A stretch of DNA of 64,000 nt from an uncultured Christensenellaceae bacterium (GCA_944380285.1 CALWGZ010000002.1:124001-188000); one strand, 5' to 3'; counted from the first letter of the stretch, positions 30,899 to 40,742 are shown. The notes: generated by a model not told the origin, from the letters alone. Numbers and translations: made by a program.

Positions 30899-32191
30899 TC
30901 AACGCGAAAAACTTTGATTTTGAGCGCTCCCCTTCAACGCCGCGGCGAGCGCGTCAGCGGCTTCGGCGGCACGCGTCGCGTCTTCGCACTCGGCAAGAAT
31001 GCGCACCAACGGCTCGGTGCCCGAGGGGCGGATCACTATGCGGCAATCGGGATAGTTCGCGCGGACATCGCGCTCGAAAGCGCGGAAGTGCGCGCCGCTC
31101 AGCGCCCTCGCGTCGGCGGGCACGTTGATCAAACATTGCGGAAAGTCGCGCGCAAGGTCGAGTTCGGCAAGTCCTTTGCCTCTCTTTTGCATGACGTTGC
31201 ACAGTGCAAGCGCGGTCGCGATGCCGTCGCCTGTCGGCAAGATGTCGGTCATGATGACATGCCCCGCCTGCTCGCCGCCGAGATTGTAGCCCTCGCGCAG
31301 CATCTCGTCCAGCACATACTTGTCTCCGACGGCGGCGCGCACGAGGGATATCCCCCTCTCGCCCAGACAGCGCTCCACGCCGGTGTTGGTCATCACCGTA
31401 CCGACGACCGTATCATGCATCAGCCGTCCGCTTTTGTGCATAAAATCGGCGAGCATTGCAAGGATGTGATCGCCGTCTACGAGCACACCGTCGGGGCGCA
31501 AAGCGATCACTCTGTCCGCGTCGCCGTCGAACGCAAACACCGCGTCGAAACGCGCCGCCCTGCCGGCGAGAAGGCGGGCGTGCAGCGCGCCGCAACGATC
31601 GTTGATGTGCGCTCCGTCGCCGTCCGCATTGATCGCGGTGACGCGCGCGCCGGCGGTCTCGAACGCCGCCTTTGCGACGGCGCCCGCCGCGCCGTGGGCG
31701 CAATCGAGCAACACCTTCATTCCGCCGAGATCGCGCTCTTCGGCGACAAACGCGGCATAGCTCTCCGCCGCATAGGGTGCGCGCAGCACTCTGCCTCCGC
31801 CGATCGGCGCAGTCGGCTTTGCCGCTTCGAGCGCACGCTCGTCGTCCTCGGTCGCTTTGAGCCCGCCCTTGCCGAACACTTTGAGCCCGTTGTACTCGGC
31901 GGGATTGTGCGACGCGCTGACGACCACTCCGCGATCGGCGCCGTAGCGCGAAGTCATATACGCGACGCCGGCGGTGGGCATGACTCCGACGTCGACCGCT
32001 ATCCCGCCGTGAGCGGCGAGCGCGTCGCAAAACGCCTCGGACAAAGCCTCGCCCGACGGACGCGTGTCCCTGCCGACCACAGCCATACAGCCCGGCTGCC
32101 GCGCGCACAGCGCCGCCGCAAGCTCGCGCGCGGTGTCTTCGTCGAGCCGATCGGGATATCTCCCCCTAATGCCGTCCGTACCGAATTTCAA
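30899..32191 (-). CDS. glmM: phosphoglucosamine mutase
   Basis: A 430-residue enzyme converting glucosamine 6-phosphate to glucosamine 1-phosphate for peptidoglycan precursors. The N-terminal FGTDGIRG, the phosphoserine loop VVVSASHNP, metal-binding DGDADR, sugar-binding GGEQAGH and phosphate-binding RPSGTEP are intact. The start is the TTG at 32191: it gives the family N-terminus, has GGGGGAG seven bases upstream and overlaps the previous stop as TTGA. It is coupled to the acetyltransferase that uses its product. Confidence 0.93.
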   Translation of the reverse strand: MKFGTDGIRGRYPDRLDEDTARELAAALCARQPGCMAVVGRDTRPSGEALSEAFCDALAAHGGIAVDVGVMPTAGVAYMTSRYGADRGVVVSASHNPAEYNGLKVFGKGGLKATEDDERALEAAKPTAPIGGGRVLRAPYAAESYAAFVAEERDLGGMKVLLDCAHGAAGAVAKAAFETAGARVTAINADGDGAHINDRCGALHARLLAGRAARFDAVFAFDGDADRVIALRPDGVLVDGDHILAMLADFMHKSGRLMHDTVVGTVMTNTGVERCLGERGISLVRAAVGDKYVLDEMLREGYNLGGEQAGHVIMTDILPTGDGIATALALCNVMQKRGKGLAELDLARDFPQCLINVPADARALSGAHFRAFERDVRANYPDCRIVIRPSGTEPLVRILAECEDATRAAEAADALAAALKGSAQNQSFSR

Positions 32192-32796
32192 CAAAATCTC
32201 CCCCTTGCCCTGCCGGGCTTGACGACCTGTCTGACCCTGCCGATCACCAAGTCGTCTTTGCCGACGTCGTCGGTCACCGTCGTGCCGGCGGCGATGTAAC
32301 AACCGTCTTTTATCGACACGGGCGCGATAATATTGCAATTGCTGCCTATGAAACAGCGATCGCCGACGACGGTGCGGTTTTTGCGCTTGCCGTCATAGTT
32401 GACAAAGACGACTCCGCAGCCGATGTTGCACCCTTTGCCTATCTCGCAATCGCCGACATAGGTCAAATGCGCGACCTTGGTGCCCTCGCCGACGCGCGCG
32501 TTTTTGACCTCGACAAAGTCGCCGATGCGGCAGCCGTCCGCGATGTCCGCGCCCTTGCGCAAATAGGCGAAAGGACCGACCGTGCAATCTTCGCCCACCT
32601 TCGCGCCCGTCAATACGGACGCGGTCACCTCGGTGCGCGCACCGATGACGCTGTCCTCGATGATACACCCGGGGCGTATCACCGCCCCCTCTCCGATCAC
32701 GCTCTTCCCCTCGATGGTCACCCCCGGCGCGATCTTGGCGCCTTGCGCGACCTTCGCGAGCGGCGAGATGCAGACATTCTCCCTCTTTCCTTGCAT
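32188..32796 (-). CDS. stand-alone GlmU-type glucosamine-1-phosphate N-acetyltransferase domain
   Basis: A 202-residue left-handed beta-helix protein made of hexapeptide repeats. It matches only the C-terminal half of GlmU: AHLTYVGDCEIG (with the catalytic His), NIGCGVVFVNYDG, IGSNCNIIAPVSI and AAGTTVTDDV align in order with the acetyltransferase domain. The N-terminal pyrophosphorylase domain (LSAGxGTRM) is absent; full GlmU is about 450 residues. It overlaps glmM by four bases, so it likely acetylates GlcN-1-P, with the uridylyl step done by another enzyme. GAGGG lies before the chosen ATG at 32796; upstream in-frame sequence belongs to the divergent gene. Confidence 0.8.
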   Translation of the reverse strand: MQGKRENVCISPLAKVAQGAKIAPGVTIEGKSVIGEGAVIRPGCIIEDSVIGARTEVTASVLTGAKVGEDCTVGPFAYLRKGADIADGCRIGDFVEVKNARVGEGTKVAHLTYVGDCEIGKGCNIGCGVVFVNYDGKRKNRTVVGDRCFIGSNCNIIAPVSIKDGCYIAAGTTVTDDVGKDDLVIGRVRQVVKPGRARGRFC

Positions 32797-32830
32797 ATTG
32801 CCCTCAATGTTTGTAGTATATGCGCCGAGC

Positions 32831-32859
32831 TTGATTTTTGCGCAAAAGTGCGCTACAAT
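32831..32859 (+). promoter_or_regulatory. promoter of flavin reductase gene
   Basis: TTGATT (32831-32836), 17-base spacer, TACAAT (32854-32859), then a GAGGTG site before the ATG at 32876. It lies in the divergent gap shared with the glmM operon. Confidence 0.75.
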
Positions 32860-32875
32860 ATCCGCGAGGTGAAAT

Positions 32876-33376
32876 ATGAAAGAGATCAAACCGCAACAAA
32901 TGAGCCGCAACGTCTTTGACGCGATCGGCAAGGATTGGATGCTCGTCGCCGCCGAGGCGGACGGACGCGCCAACGCAATGACCGCCTCTTGGGGCGGCAT
33001 GGGCGTATTGTGGAACAAATGCGTCGCATTCGTCTTCATCCGCCCGCAGCGCTTCACAAAGACATTGATCGACAAGGCGGACACCTTGTCGCTGTCCTTC
33101 TTCGCCGACGACGAACGCGCAATGCTGACCTATATGGGCAGGACGTCGGGACGCGACGAGGACAAACTCGCCAAACAAAATTTGACCTATTCCACCGTCG
33201 ACGGCGCGCCCATCTTCGACCGCGCCAAGATGACGCTGGTCTGCCGCAAATTGTACCGCCAAACCTTGACAAAGGACGGCTTCTTCGACCAAACCGTCTT
33301 CACTCAAAACTACCCGAACGGCGACCTGCACGACGTCTATGTCGTCGAGATAGAAAAGGTGCTGGTCGGAGAGTAA
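32876..33376 (+). CDS. flavin reductase family protein (FMN-binding split barrel)
   Basis: A 166-residue protein of the flavin-reductase-like/DIM6 family. The segment NAMTASWGGMGVLWNKCVAFVFIRPQ (shown here only in part: MTASWGGMG and FIRPQR) matches the FMN-phosphate-binding strand-turn of the split barrel, with TLSLSFF following. Members reduce flavin or bind FMN as small redox proteins; many clostridial ones are uncharacterised. Start has GAGGTG five bases upstream. It is monocistronic between its promoter and a terminator. Confidence 0.82.
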   Translation: MKEIKPQQMSRNVFDAIGKDWMLVAAEADGRANAMTASWGGMGVLWNKCVAFVFIRPQRFTKTLIDKADTLSLSFFADDERAMLTYMGRTSGRDEDKLAKQNLTYSTVDGAPIFDRAKMTLVCRKLYRQTLTKDGFFDQTVFTQNYPNGDLHDVYVVEIEKVLVGE

Positions 33377-33442
33377 TGTAAGTAGGCTTTTTGCAAACGC
33401 CGAAAACCATCGACAAACCAAAATAAAATCGCAACAAACCAC

Positions 33443-33474
33443 AAAAGAGCGGACCCGAAAAGGTCCGCTCTTTT
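33443..33474. terminator. bidirectional terminator
   Basis: AAAAGAGCGGACC-cgaaa-AGGTCCGCTCTTTT: a perfect stem with A's on one side and T's on the other, lying between the convergent flavin reductase and LRR lipoprotein genes. Confidence 0.85.
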
Positions 33475-33492
33475 GCCAATCAAAATGCCTTG

Positions 33493-36400
33493 TCAAGCGT
33501 CGGCTTTGCTGATCGTGCCGTCGGTGCAGATGACGGTGAAAGTGCCGGTATTACTATCCCAACCGTTACCCTTTTCGATCGCTCGCCATTGAGCCTTTGT
33601 GCCTTGGAAGTTGATCGTAGTCAAACCGCTGCATTTGTAGAATGCATTGTCGCCGATGCTTGTCACGCCGTCGGGGATCTTTATGCTCCTCAAACCACTG
33701 CAGTCGTAGAATGTATAATCACCTATGCTCGTTACGCTGTCCGGGATCGTGACGCTTGTCAAACCGCTACAATTGTAGAACGCATAATCACCTATTCTCG
33801 TTACGCTGTCGGGGATCGTGACGCTTGTCAATCCGCTGCAATAGGAGAATGCTCTATAGCCGATGCTTGTCACGCCGTCCCCGATCATAACGCTTGTCAA
33901 ACCACTGCATCTGTAGAATGCATCATTGCCGATGCTTGTCCCTCCGGTGATGATCACCTCTTTCAATGATTTGGGGACATAATCGTTATTGTATAAATAA
34001 TGCGACGCACCGAAGATATAGCCGAAATGCGTTGCGCCTGTACCATCTGCTTTCTCTCCGACAAACGGGATTGTTATGCTCGTCAAACCGCTGCATCCGT
34101 CGAATGCATAGCTAGCAATGCCTCGAGTTCCATCGCGCAATTCAACGCTTGTTATCGAACTATCGCAATCGATTACCCAACCATCGACATAGCTGACCCC
34201 GTTTTCGATTTCAATAATGCCGCTGCATCCTTCGAATGCGTCACTGCCAATGCTCGTCACGCTGTCAGGGATCGTCACGCTTGTCAAACCGCTGCATCCG
34301 GAAAACACACTGCTTCCGATGCTTGTCACACTGTCCGGGATAGTGACGCTTGTCAAACCGCTACACCCGTAGAATGCATAATCCCCGATGCTTGTCACGC
34401 TGTTCGGAATGACAATGCTTGTCAAACCACTGCATCCGTAGAATGCATAATTGCCGATGCTTGTCACGCTATCTGGGATCGTTATGCTTGTCAAACCGCT
34501 ACAGTCCTCGAACGCACCTCTGCCGATGCTTGTCACGCTGTCCGGAATAGTTATGCTTGTCAACCCGCTACATCCGTCGAACGCATAATTACCTATACTC
34601 GTCACGCCATTCCCTATTGTAACGCTTGTCAAACCGCTGCATCCGTAGAATGCCTGAGTGCCGATGCTTGTCACGCTATCCGGTATCGTGATGCTTGTCA
34701 AACCGCTGCACCAGCGGAATGCCTGAGTGCCGATGCTTGTCACGCTGTCGGGGATCGTGACGCTTGTCAAACCGCTACATCTGTCGAATGCATTGTCGCC
34801 AATGCTTGTCACGCTTCCGTCATTAGGAATGACGCTTGCATTGCCCCCCTTTATCAACGTCTTGCTCTCCGTCTCGATAAGGCAATTGCCGGCGCTGTGA
34901 TAGACAGCATTGCCTTCTTCAACAACTATGCTTGTCAACCCGCCGCATCCGGAGAATGCACTACTGCCGATGCTTGTCACGCTGTCCGGGATCACAATGC
35001 TTGTCAAACCGCTGCAATCATAGAATGCATGAGAGCCGATGCTTGTCACGCTGTCGGGAATCGTAACGCTAGTCAAACCGCCGCATCCATAGAATGCATC
35101 CTCGCCGATGCTTGTCACGCTGTCGGGGATCGTGACGCTTGTCAAACCGCTACATCTGTCGAATGCATTGTCGCCAATGCTTGTCACGCTTCCGTCATTA
35201 GGAATGACGCTTGCATTGCCCCCCTTTATCAACGTCTTGCTCTCCGTCTCGATAAGGCAATTGCCGGCGCTGTGATAGACAGCATTGCCTTCTTCAACAA
35301 CTATGCTTGTCAACCCGCCGCATCCGGAGAATGCATACTCACCGATGCTTGTCACACTATCAGGGATTGTTATACTTGTCAAACCGCTGCATCCGTTGAA
35401 TGCACTCCGGCCGATGCTTGTCACGCTGTCGGGAATCGTTATGCTTGTCAAACCGCTGCATTCGTAGAATGCCCTTTCGCCAATGCTCGTCACGCTGTCG
35501 GGGATTGTTATGCTTGTCAAACCGCTACAATTGCAGAACGCATAATCACCTATGCTCGTTACGCCATCGGGGATTGCCATTTTTGTCAAACCGCTACAAT
35601 TGTAGAACGCATAATCACCTATGCTCGTCACGCTGTCGGGGATCGTTATGCTTGTCAAACCGCTGCAATTGTAGAATGCTCTATAGCCGATGCTTGTCAC
35701 GCTGTCCGGGATCGTTATGCTTGTCAAACCGCTACAATTGTAGAACGCATATTCGCCTATCTTTTCCGTCCCTTCCGGAATAACTATCTCTCCTTGCAAC
35801 AACTCTCCATTGATATAGAGATTGTCGGCGTAGTCCATCGGATTGGCAGAGGAATTGCTAAACTTTATCTCAAGCCATCCCGACAAATCACCTTGATAGT
35901 AGACATCCGTCAAACCGCTGCATCCGTAGAATGCCTCATAGCCGATACTCGTCACGCCACTACCAATTGCAACGCTTGTCAAATTGTTGTTTTTGACAAA
36001 TGTATTGTTCCCCGAGAATGCATATTCGTCAATGTTTGTCACGCTATTCGGAATCGTTATACTTGACAAGCCACTGCAATTGTAAAATGTATACTCATGG
36101 ATGTTTGTTATACTGTCGGATATCGTGATGCTTTTCGCGCCTGTACAATTATAAAATGCATACTCACCTATGTATGTAACACTGTTTGGCATAGTGATAG
36201 CTGTCAAACCTGTACAATTGTAAAACGCATACTCCCCTATGCTGGTAATGCTCTTAGGAATTGTAATACCAGTCAAGCGAGTACAGTTATAGAAAGCGTA
36301 ACCTTCTATCTTTTCCGTCCCTTCCGGAATGACTATATCGCCTTCCATCAGCACGTTATTAATATATAGGTTTTCGACATATGCCATTGGATTGGAAAGG

Positions 36401-38439
36401 TTAGTACCAAAGTCAATCTCCGCCCATCCCGACAAATCACCTTTATAGTATACATCTGTCAATCCTTTGTTTTTAAAGAAAATCCCCTCAAAAGCATCAT
36501 CTCCGATTTTTACAACACTTTCAGGTATTGTTATTTCCTGAAGCATCAGATCGTTAAAACTGGTAGCAGCAAACGCCCCCATCGCTATTTCTTCACATTG
36601 TTCATTGATGGTATACGATGTATAGTCGCTAGCGCCCGGATAACAGATCAACGTCTTGAAATCTTTCGAGTAGAGAACGCCTTTGTCATCGGTAGTATAG
36701 TATGGATTTTCGGGATCTACCGAGAATTCCTCTATCCATACCATTCCGCTAAATGGGTTTTCATCGTAGAAATAAGCATTCTTCCCGATTTCTATATTGT
36801 CAACTCCTCCACTGCTGAACAATTTACCGCAAACTATTCTTACACTGTCGGGTATAACGAAGGTTTCACCATAATCAACAAAAACTGCTGCGCCTACTCC
36901 AGCTGCTATTATCTCAGTTTGAGGATGTACTTCTATATTGGCATTCAAATAACGTCTTCCCACTAGCGCGAAATATGGGTTGTTCTCCGATCCCCAGTAC
37001 CATCCGTTTTTATACCAAGTAAAGTTGTCGGACGAAATGATGACCGATGCTGATGAACCAATAAATTCGACAGTCTCGGGAAGCGGATTAGACTCCACAT
37101 CAATCGGAGCAATGGATTTTATCGTAGAAGGTACATTCATCTTTTTCAGCCCATGAAACGACCAACCTTGTTCAAACGTTATCAACCCCTCATTTAAATT
37201 CAAGAAAGTAATTGATGCTTGCCAAAACGCCCCCTCTTTTATTGTTTTTACCGTATCGGGAACTGCAAACTCATAGACTTCTCTATTCGCAGGATATAAC
37301 CACAATTCGGTTTTATCTTTGTTGTACACTATCCCATCTTCAGACGTAAAGTAAGGATTTTCGTCAACCACAATTATGGTACTTAAATTTGGCATATTTT
37401 TATGCGCTGCTTCGAATCCAACCAAACTTTCGTATCCCAAATTCTTGACAGTTTCGGGAATGATCAAACATACCGCTTCCTCTTCTTCTATAGAATTGAT
37501 GCCTACGACCGGAAGCCCTTTCCATACCGCATGAGGTGCAATCGTTCCATTTATCATGATTGGATCTTGAAACAAATCATATTCCACTATATAACCCGTC
37601 TTAGTTTCGTTTAAACTATAACTTAACCCTTCCGTATACTCATAATCGATCGTATCCACCTCTTGCGATATTGAGTACGAGCAATATATGCATTTCTTAA
37701 CTTTTAAGCCCCGTTCTGTTTTGGTAGGTTCTTTTGTCATTATCCATTCATCGGACAAAACATGCTTACCGGTTTTTTTGATTATCAAATCCTCAACATC
37801 TACAATTTCAGAACCTGCCTCATCTGCAAAAACATCACCGCAACTTTCGCACGTCCAATACTCTTCACAACCGTCTTCTCCGCATGTTGCCTCTTCCTTT
37901 GCAACATATCTCATATCATGCATTAATTTTTCTACTTCGACAGTGGTCAATTTTTCGGTGCATTGTTTATCGGCATAATTATTACCGCAAACATCACAAT
38001 GCCAATGCTCTTTGATACCGGTAGCTGTGCAAGTTGCAGGAATTCCTTGAATATATTCGAGCTCGTGTTCTCCCGCCGGGATTATTTCCGTATTTATATA
38101 TCCACAATTTTTACATTCACGAATACGTTCCCCCCCTGTCGTACATCCCCACTCGCTGTCCGTGACCCACGCACCCCAATCATGCTCGCCGGTCGCGGCG
38201 ATGACGGTGGCGTCAAATGCTATCTCATTCTCGCCTGCGAAATCGGAAAAACACTTGCCGCAATCGGGGCAATACCAATACTCGATATTGCCGTTCGCAA
38301 TGCAAGTCGCATCGACTGCATCGATGCATTGCATTGCGGAATGCCTGCACTCGTCGTCGGTCACGCACGCCGCAAACGCAAGCAGGCTCATAGACGCGAT
38401 CAACACGATCGCAACCATTACGGAAAAACTCTTCTTCAT
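33493..38439 (-). CDS. giant BspA-like leucine-rich-repeat lipoprotein
   Basis: A 1648-residue secreted protein. The signal ends at lipobox FAAC (Cys25). Residues about 30-260 carry five CxxC modules (YCPDCG, CKNCG, HCDVCG, TCESCG, CIYCS), probably zinc-binding or disulfide knuckles. The rest is about thirty 23-residue BspA/LRR_5 repeats with consensus [17 protein letters not shown], found in host- or surface-binding proteins. There is no C-terminal anchor, so the lipid is the tether. The start is the ATG at 38439 with AAGGTG upstream; an earlier TTG is not favoured. Divergent from an XRE regulator. An internal 232-bp segment is duplicated. Confidence 0.88.
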   Translation of the reverse strand: MKKSFSVMVAIVLIASMSLLAFAACVTDDECRHSAMQCIDAVDATCIANGNIEYWYCPDCGKCFSDFAGENEIAFDATVIAATGEHDWGAWVTDSEWGCTTGGERIRECKNCGYINTEIIPAGEHELEYIQGIPATCTATGIKEHWHCDVCGNNYADKQCTEKLTTVEVEKLMHDMRYVAKEEATCGEDGCEEYWTCESCGDVFADEAGSEIVDVEDLIIKKTGKHVLSDEWIMTKEPTKTERGLKVKKCIYCSYSISQEVDTIDYEYTEGLSYSLNETKTGYIVEYDLFQDPIMINGTIAPHAVWKGLPVVGINSIEEEEAVCLIIPETVKNLGYESLVGFEAAHKNMPNLSTIIVVDENPYFTSEDGIVYNKDKTELWLYPANREVYEFAVPDTVKTIKEGAFWQASITFLNLNEGLITFEQGWSFHGLKKMNVPSTIKSIAPIDVESNPLPETVEFIGSSASVIISSDNFTWYKNGWYWGSENNPYFALVGRRYLNANIEVHPQTEIIAAGVGAAVFVDYGETFVIPDSVRIVCGKLFSSGGVDNIEIGKNAYFYDENPFSGMVWIEEFSVDPENPYYTTDDKGVLYSKDFKTLICYPGASDYTSYTINEQCEEIAMGAFAATSFNDLMLQEITIPESVVKIGDDAFEGIFFKNKGLTDVYYKGDLSGWAEIDFGTNLSNPMAYVENLYINNVLMEGDIVIPEGTEKIEGYAFYNCTRLTGITIPKSITSIGEYAFYNCTGLTAITMPNSVTYIGEYAFYNCTGAKSITISDSITNIHEYTFYNCSGLSSITIPNSVTNIDEYAFSGNNTFVKNNNLTSVAIGSGVTSIGYEAFYGCSGLTDVYYQGDLSGWLEIKFSNSSANPMDYADNLYINGELLQGEIVIPEGTEKIGEYAFYNCSGLTSITIPDSVTSIGYRAFYNCSGLTSITIPDSVTSIGDYAFYNCSGLTKMAIPDGVTSIGDYAFCNCSGLTSITIPDSVTSIGERAFYECSGLTSITIPDSVTSIGRSAFNGCSGLTSITIPDSVTSIGEYAFSGCGGLTSIVVEEGNAVYHSAGNCLIETESKTLIKGGNASVIPNDGSVTSIGDNAFDRCSGLTSVTIPDSVTSIGEDAFYGCGGLTSVTIPDSVTSIGSHAFYDCSGLTSIVIPDSVTSIGSSAFSGCGGLTSIVVEEGNAVYHSAGNCLIETESKTLIKGGNASVIPNDGSVTSIGDNAFDRCSGLTSVTIPDSVTSIGTQAFRWCSGLTSITIPDSVTSIGTQAFYGCSGLTSVTIGNGVTSIGNYAFDGCSGLTSITIPDSVTSIGRGAFEDCSGLTSITIPDSVTSIGNYAFYGCSGLTSIVIPNSVTSIGDYAFYGCSGLTSVTIPDSVTSIGSSVFSGCSGLTSVTIPDSVTSIGSDAFEGCSGIIEIENGVSYVDGWVIDCDSSITSVELRDGTRGIASYAFDGCSGLTSITIPFVGEKADGTGATHFGYIFGASHYLYNNDYVPKSLKEVIITGGTSIGNDAFYRCSGLTSVMIGDGVTSIGYRAFSYCSGLTSVTIPDSVTRIGDYAFYNCSGLTSVTIPDSVTSIGDYTFYDCSGLRSIKIPDGVTSIGDNAFYKCSGLTTINFQGTKAQWRAIEKGNGWDSNTGTFTVICTDGTISKADA
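34729..34960. repeat. 232-bp direct repeat, copy 1, inside LRR gene
   Basis: Identical by eye to 35104-35335 (offset 375). It encodes the irregular insert [18 protein letters not shown] plus flanking repeats. Confidence 0.85.
35104..35335. repeat. 232-bp direct repeat, copy 2, inside LRR gene
   Basis: Second copy of the segment at 34729-34960. Other LRR units in this gene differ at silent sites, so this identity suggests a recent duplication of a 375-bp (125-residue) block. Confidence 0.85.
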
Positions 38440-38463
38440 CAATTCACCTTCGGTTTGTGATTT

Positions 38464-38480
38464 GATTAGATTTTCTAATC
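38464..38480. promoter_or_regulatory. palindromic operator in divergent LRR/XRE gap
   Basis: GATTAGA-ttt-TCTAATC, a perfect 7-3-7 inverted repeat placed between the LRR gene's -10 box and its start codon. It is a natural site for the neighbouring XRE regulator. Confidence 0.5.
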
Positions 38481-38489
38481 ATTGATTAT

Positions 38490-38518
38490 ATTTTAGAACA
38501 ATTTTGTTGATAAGTCAA
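38490..38518 (-). promoter_or_regulatory. promoter of the LRR lipoprotein gene
   Basis: Minus strand TTGACT (38513-38518), 17-base spacer, TAAAAT (38490-38495); an overlapping TATAAT lies six bases further on. Confidence 0.7.
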
Positions 38519-38566
38519 CCCATTGAGCGGATAAAATATTAAGATTTATATACAAGGAGACAAATT

Positions 38567-38887
38567 ATGATCAGATTATTTGAATTGAGATCGGAAAAAG
38601 GCTTGTCTCAACGCGAGATGGCTGCCGCTTTCGGGATCAGTCAAGGGACATACAACAATTGGGAAAAAGCCAACACTCAGCCGAGCATCGAGCAATTGAT
38701 CCAATTGGCGAAATTCTTCGAGGTGTCGGTCGACTATCTGATCGGCAACTCGGACGACGCAGGCGCGGTCACCTATGTCGCGCCGCTCTCGCCGGAACAG
38801 CGGGACATGGTCGAATTATACTCCTCTTTGCCGCAAAACGTGCGCACCGCCGCGATGACGATGATGCGCGCAGCCGCGAACAAGTGA
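38567..38887 (+). CDS. XRE-family helix-turn-helix regulator
   Basis: A 106-residue DNA-binding protein. The Cro/C1-type HTH spans residues 4-60 (LRSEKGLSQREMAAAFGIS, then YNNWEKANTQPSIEQL). It ends with VSVDYLIGNSD, typical of short clostridial regulators, plus a C-terminal helix. It is divergent from the LRR lipoprotein gene, with a palindrome in the shared 127-base gap, so it may control that gene or itself. AAGGAG precedes the ATG. Confidence 0.88.
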   Translation: MIRLFELRSEKGLSQREMAAAFGISQGTYNNWEKANTQPSIEQLIQLAKFFEVSVDYLIGNSDDAGAVTYVAPLSPEQRDMVELYSSLPQNVRTAAMTMMRAAANK

Positions 38888-38903
38888 AAATCGCGATGAA
38901 AGA

Positions 38904-38932
38904 CGCAGCCCGAACGGGGCTGCGATTTTTTG
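38904..38932 (+). terminator. terminator of the XRE regulator gene
   Basis: CGCAGCCC-cgaac-GGGGCTGCG stem followed by ATTTTTT. Confidence 0.85.
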
Positions 38933-39011
38933 TCTCAAAATTCAAGACTTGAAACAGTGCAAGGCTTGTCGGAAAACCGCCGCTCAAATTTGCCGCAAAC
39001 GCGATCGATGC

Positions 39012-40232
39012 TCAGTCATTTTGACTGCTCAGATCGGGAAGGTCGGTTGAAGGCTTTTTGCGCGAAATGACGAGCAACAACACCGAGCAAATTGCGAGGA
39101 CGATCGGGAAGATCATCGCAAAGAGAAGCCCTGTCGAGAGTTCGCCGCCGCGGGCGTCGGAGACCAGCCCGACGAGGGTCGGTCCCACGGTGCAGCCGAC
39201 GTCGCCGCCGAGGGAGAGGATCGCAAACAGCGCGGTGCCGCCCTTGGGCATGCGCCCTATCGCAAGGCTGAAAGTCGCCGGCCAAAAGATGCCGACCGAA
39301 AGCCCGCACAGCGCGCAGCCGACAAGCCCCAGCGCCGGGATCGGCGAGAGCGCGGCAAGCAGATAGGACACCACGCAAAGCACACAGCTGCATGCGATCG
39401 TAAGAGGCGCATTGAGCTTCGCTCCGAAGCGCGCATACAGCACCCTCGCCACGCCCATAAGCACCGCAAACAAACACGAGCCGAACAAATCGCCCATTGT
39501 CTTGGAGATGCCGAGACCGCTCTCGGCGAACGCCGAAGCCCATTGGCTCATCGACAATTCGGACGCGCCCGCGCACAGCATCATCACCGCAAACAGCCAA
39601 AATGTTCCGCTCGAAAACAGCGTGCGCAAACGCGTGCCGCCCTCTTCTTCCTGCAACTTGCCGACCGGCACAAAGCCGTAATAGACCGCGTTGAAGATCG
39701 GCACAGCCGCCCAGCCGACAGCCAGCCAGCGCCAATGCTCCGAACCGATCGCCAACAGCAAAAGCGTCGTCACCAAGATGACCGCCGCACTGCCCCAACA
39801 ATAGAAGGAATGAAGCAAGCTCATCGCGCCCGTCTTGTCCGTCGTCGGGCACGCCTCGGCGATCGGGCTGACAAGCACCTCGATCAATCCGCCGCCGACC
39901 GCATAGAGCACGACCGCGATCAAGAGCCCTGCATAGGGATCGCCGACGCCCGGAAAGAGCGCAAGCCCGATGAGACCGGACGCGCAAAAGACGTGCGCGG
40001 CGATTATGCACGGCTTGTAGCCGATCTTGTCCACGACCTTGGCAGACAGCATGTCGACGATCAATTGCGTGACAAAGTTGATCGTGACAAGCATCGTGAT
40101 CTTGTCCAACCCGATCGAAAATTCCGTTTGAAATGTCAAAAACAGCAAGGGCGCAAAGTTGTTGACGATCGCCTGAGTGATGTATCCGATAAAACACGCC
40201 GAAAGCGTGTGCTTGTAGGTCAATTTTGCCAT
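39012..40232 (-). CDS. MFS transporter (fucose-permease-like branch)
   Basis: A 406-residue membrane protein with twelve hydrophobic segments. The loop between helices 2 and 3 has DKIGYKP, and the fourth to fifth helix region has GGGLIEVLVSPIAEA and SLLHSFYCWGS, typical of FHS/fucose-permease-like carriers of the major facilitator superfamily. The substrate cannot be told; sugars are common for the branch. GGTGA lies before the ATG at 40232. It has a consensus promoter of its own. Confidence 0.83.
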   Translation of the reverse strand: MAKLTYKHTLSACFIGYITQAIVNNFAPLLFLTFQTEFSIGLDKITMLVTINFVTQLIVDMLSAKVVDKIGYKPCIIAAHVFCASGLIGLALFPGVGDPYAGLLIAVVLYAVGGGLIEVLVSPIAEACPTTDKTGAMSLLHSFYCWGSAAVILVTTLLLLAIGSEHWRWLAVGWAAVPIFNAVYYGFVPVGKLQEEEGGTRLRTLFSSGTFWLFAVMMLCAGASELSMSQWASAFAESGLGISKTMGDLFGSCLFAVLMGVARVLYARFGAKLNAPLTIACSCVLCVVSYLLAALSPIPALGLVGCALCGLSVGIFWPATFSLAIGRMPKGGTALFAILSLGGDVGCTVGPTLVGLVSDARGGELSTGLLFAMIFPIVLAICSVLLLVISRKKPSTDLPDLSSQND

Positions 40233-40247
40233 AGTTTCACCGCAGTC

Positions 40248-40276
40248 ATTTTACTATAAGCAAAGGGCAATGTCAA
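40248..40276 (-). promoter_or_regulatory. sigma-A promoter of the MFS gene
   Basis: Minus strand TTGACA (40271-40276), 17-base spacer, TAAAAT (40248-40253). Confidence 0.8.
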
Positions 40277-40282
40277 CGATTC

Positions 40283-40317
40283 AAGCCCTCTCGCGCGAGA
40301 CGAGCGCGAGAGGGCTT
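40283..40317. repeat. long perfect hairpin
   Basis: AAGCCCTCTCGCGC (40283-40296) pairs with GCGCGAGAGGGCTT (40304-40317). It is not followed by a strong T-run on either strand, so it is not a classical terminator. Confidence 0.7.
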
Positions 40318-40480
40318 GTCAAGTTTTGTGAACCGCTTTTTTGAAAATTTTGCGCGACCCCACAAAAAGCGGAAAACGGATATTCGGCTTGTCAAGTTTG
40401 GGTGTCACTTTTTATATCTTTTGCCAAAAAGCCGACGATCGCCGCCTTCGCCTGTCAAGTTTTGAGTACGAATTTTTTGA
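40317..40480. repeat. three degenerate units starting TGTCAAGTTT
   Basis: TGTCAAGTTT occurs at 40317, 40390 and 40453. Units 1 and 3 go on with similar sequence (TTTTTTGAAAA, then ATTTTGC). The first two copies include the odd palindrome CTTGTCAAG. Read on the minus strand each holds TTGACA, but no -10 box follows at 17 bases. Confidence 0.6.
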
Positions 40481-40564
40481 AAAATTTTGCAAAACGTCGT
40501 AACTATACCCGGTTTTTGGCGGTTTTTGAAAATCAATTTTATCATTATACGATATATTTCGCCT

Positions 40565-40627
40565 CCGGCGATGTTACATTCACTTTACATCACCGCCGAA
40601 AAATGTCAAATATACGTTACATCGCCG
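40565..40627. repeat. inverted and direct repeats built on TTACAT
   Basis: CCGGCGATGTTACAT (40565-40579) and TTACATCGCCG (40617-40627) face each other, with another TTACAT at 40585-40590. The group lies 87 bases upstream of the TIR gene -35 box and could be a regulator binding region. The rest of 40233-40803 shows no gene. Confidence 0.5.
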
Positions 40628-40713
40628 ATATTTTCGAAAACTGTTGATTATCTCTCTTGCACCACTCTCCTCTCTCCCGAAAAATGCGCGCCGCGAAAAT
40701 TTTTCGCCTTTTC

Positions 40714-40742
40714 TTGCGGCGCAGCGTGAGGTGTGATATAAT
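40714..40742 (+). promoter_or_regulatory. sigma-A promoter of the TIR-V4R gene
   Basis: TTGCGG (40714-40719), 17-base spacer, perfect TATAAT (40737-40742). A GC-rich hairpin (40750-40781) lies in the short leader just before the ribosome-binding site and could limit translation. Confidence 0.7.

Noticed and set aside
33600-36330. Regular 69-bp repeats that could be taken for a CRISPR array
   Set aside because: The units are in frame, encode the 23-residue LRR consensus, and differ by codon-level changes with no spacers.
40317-40462. TTGACA elements on the minus strand as three tandem promoters
   Set aside because: None is followed by a -10 box at 16-18 bases; they are kept as repeats.
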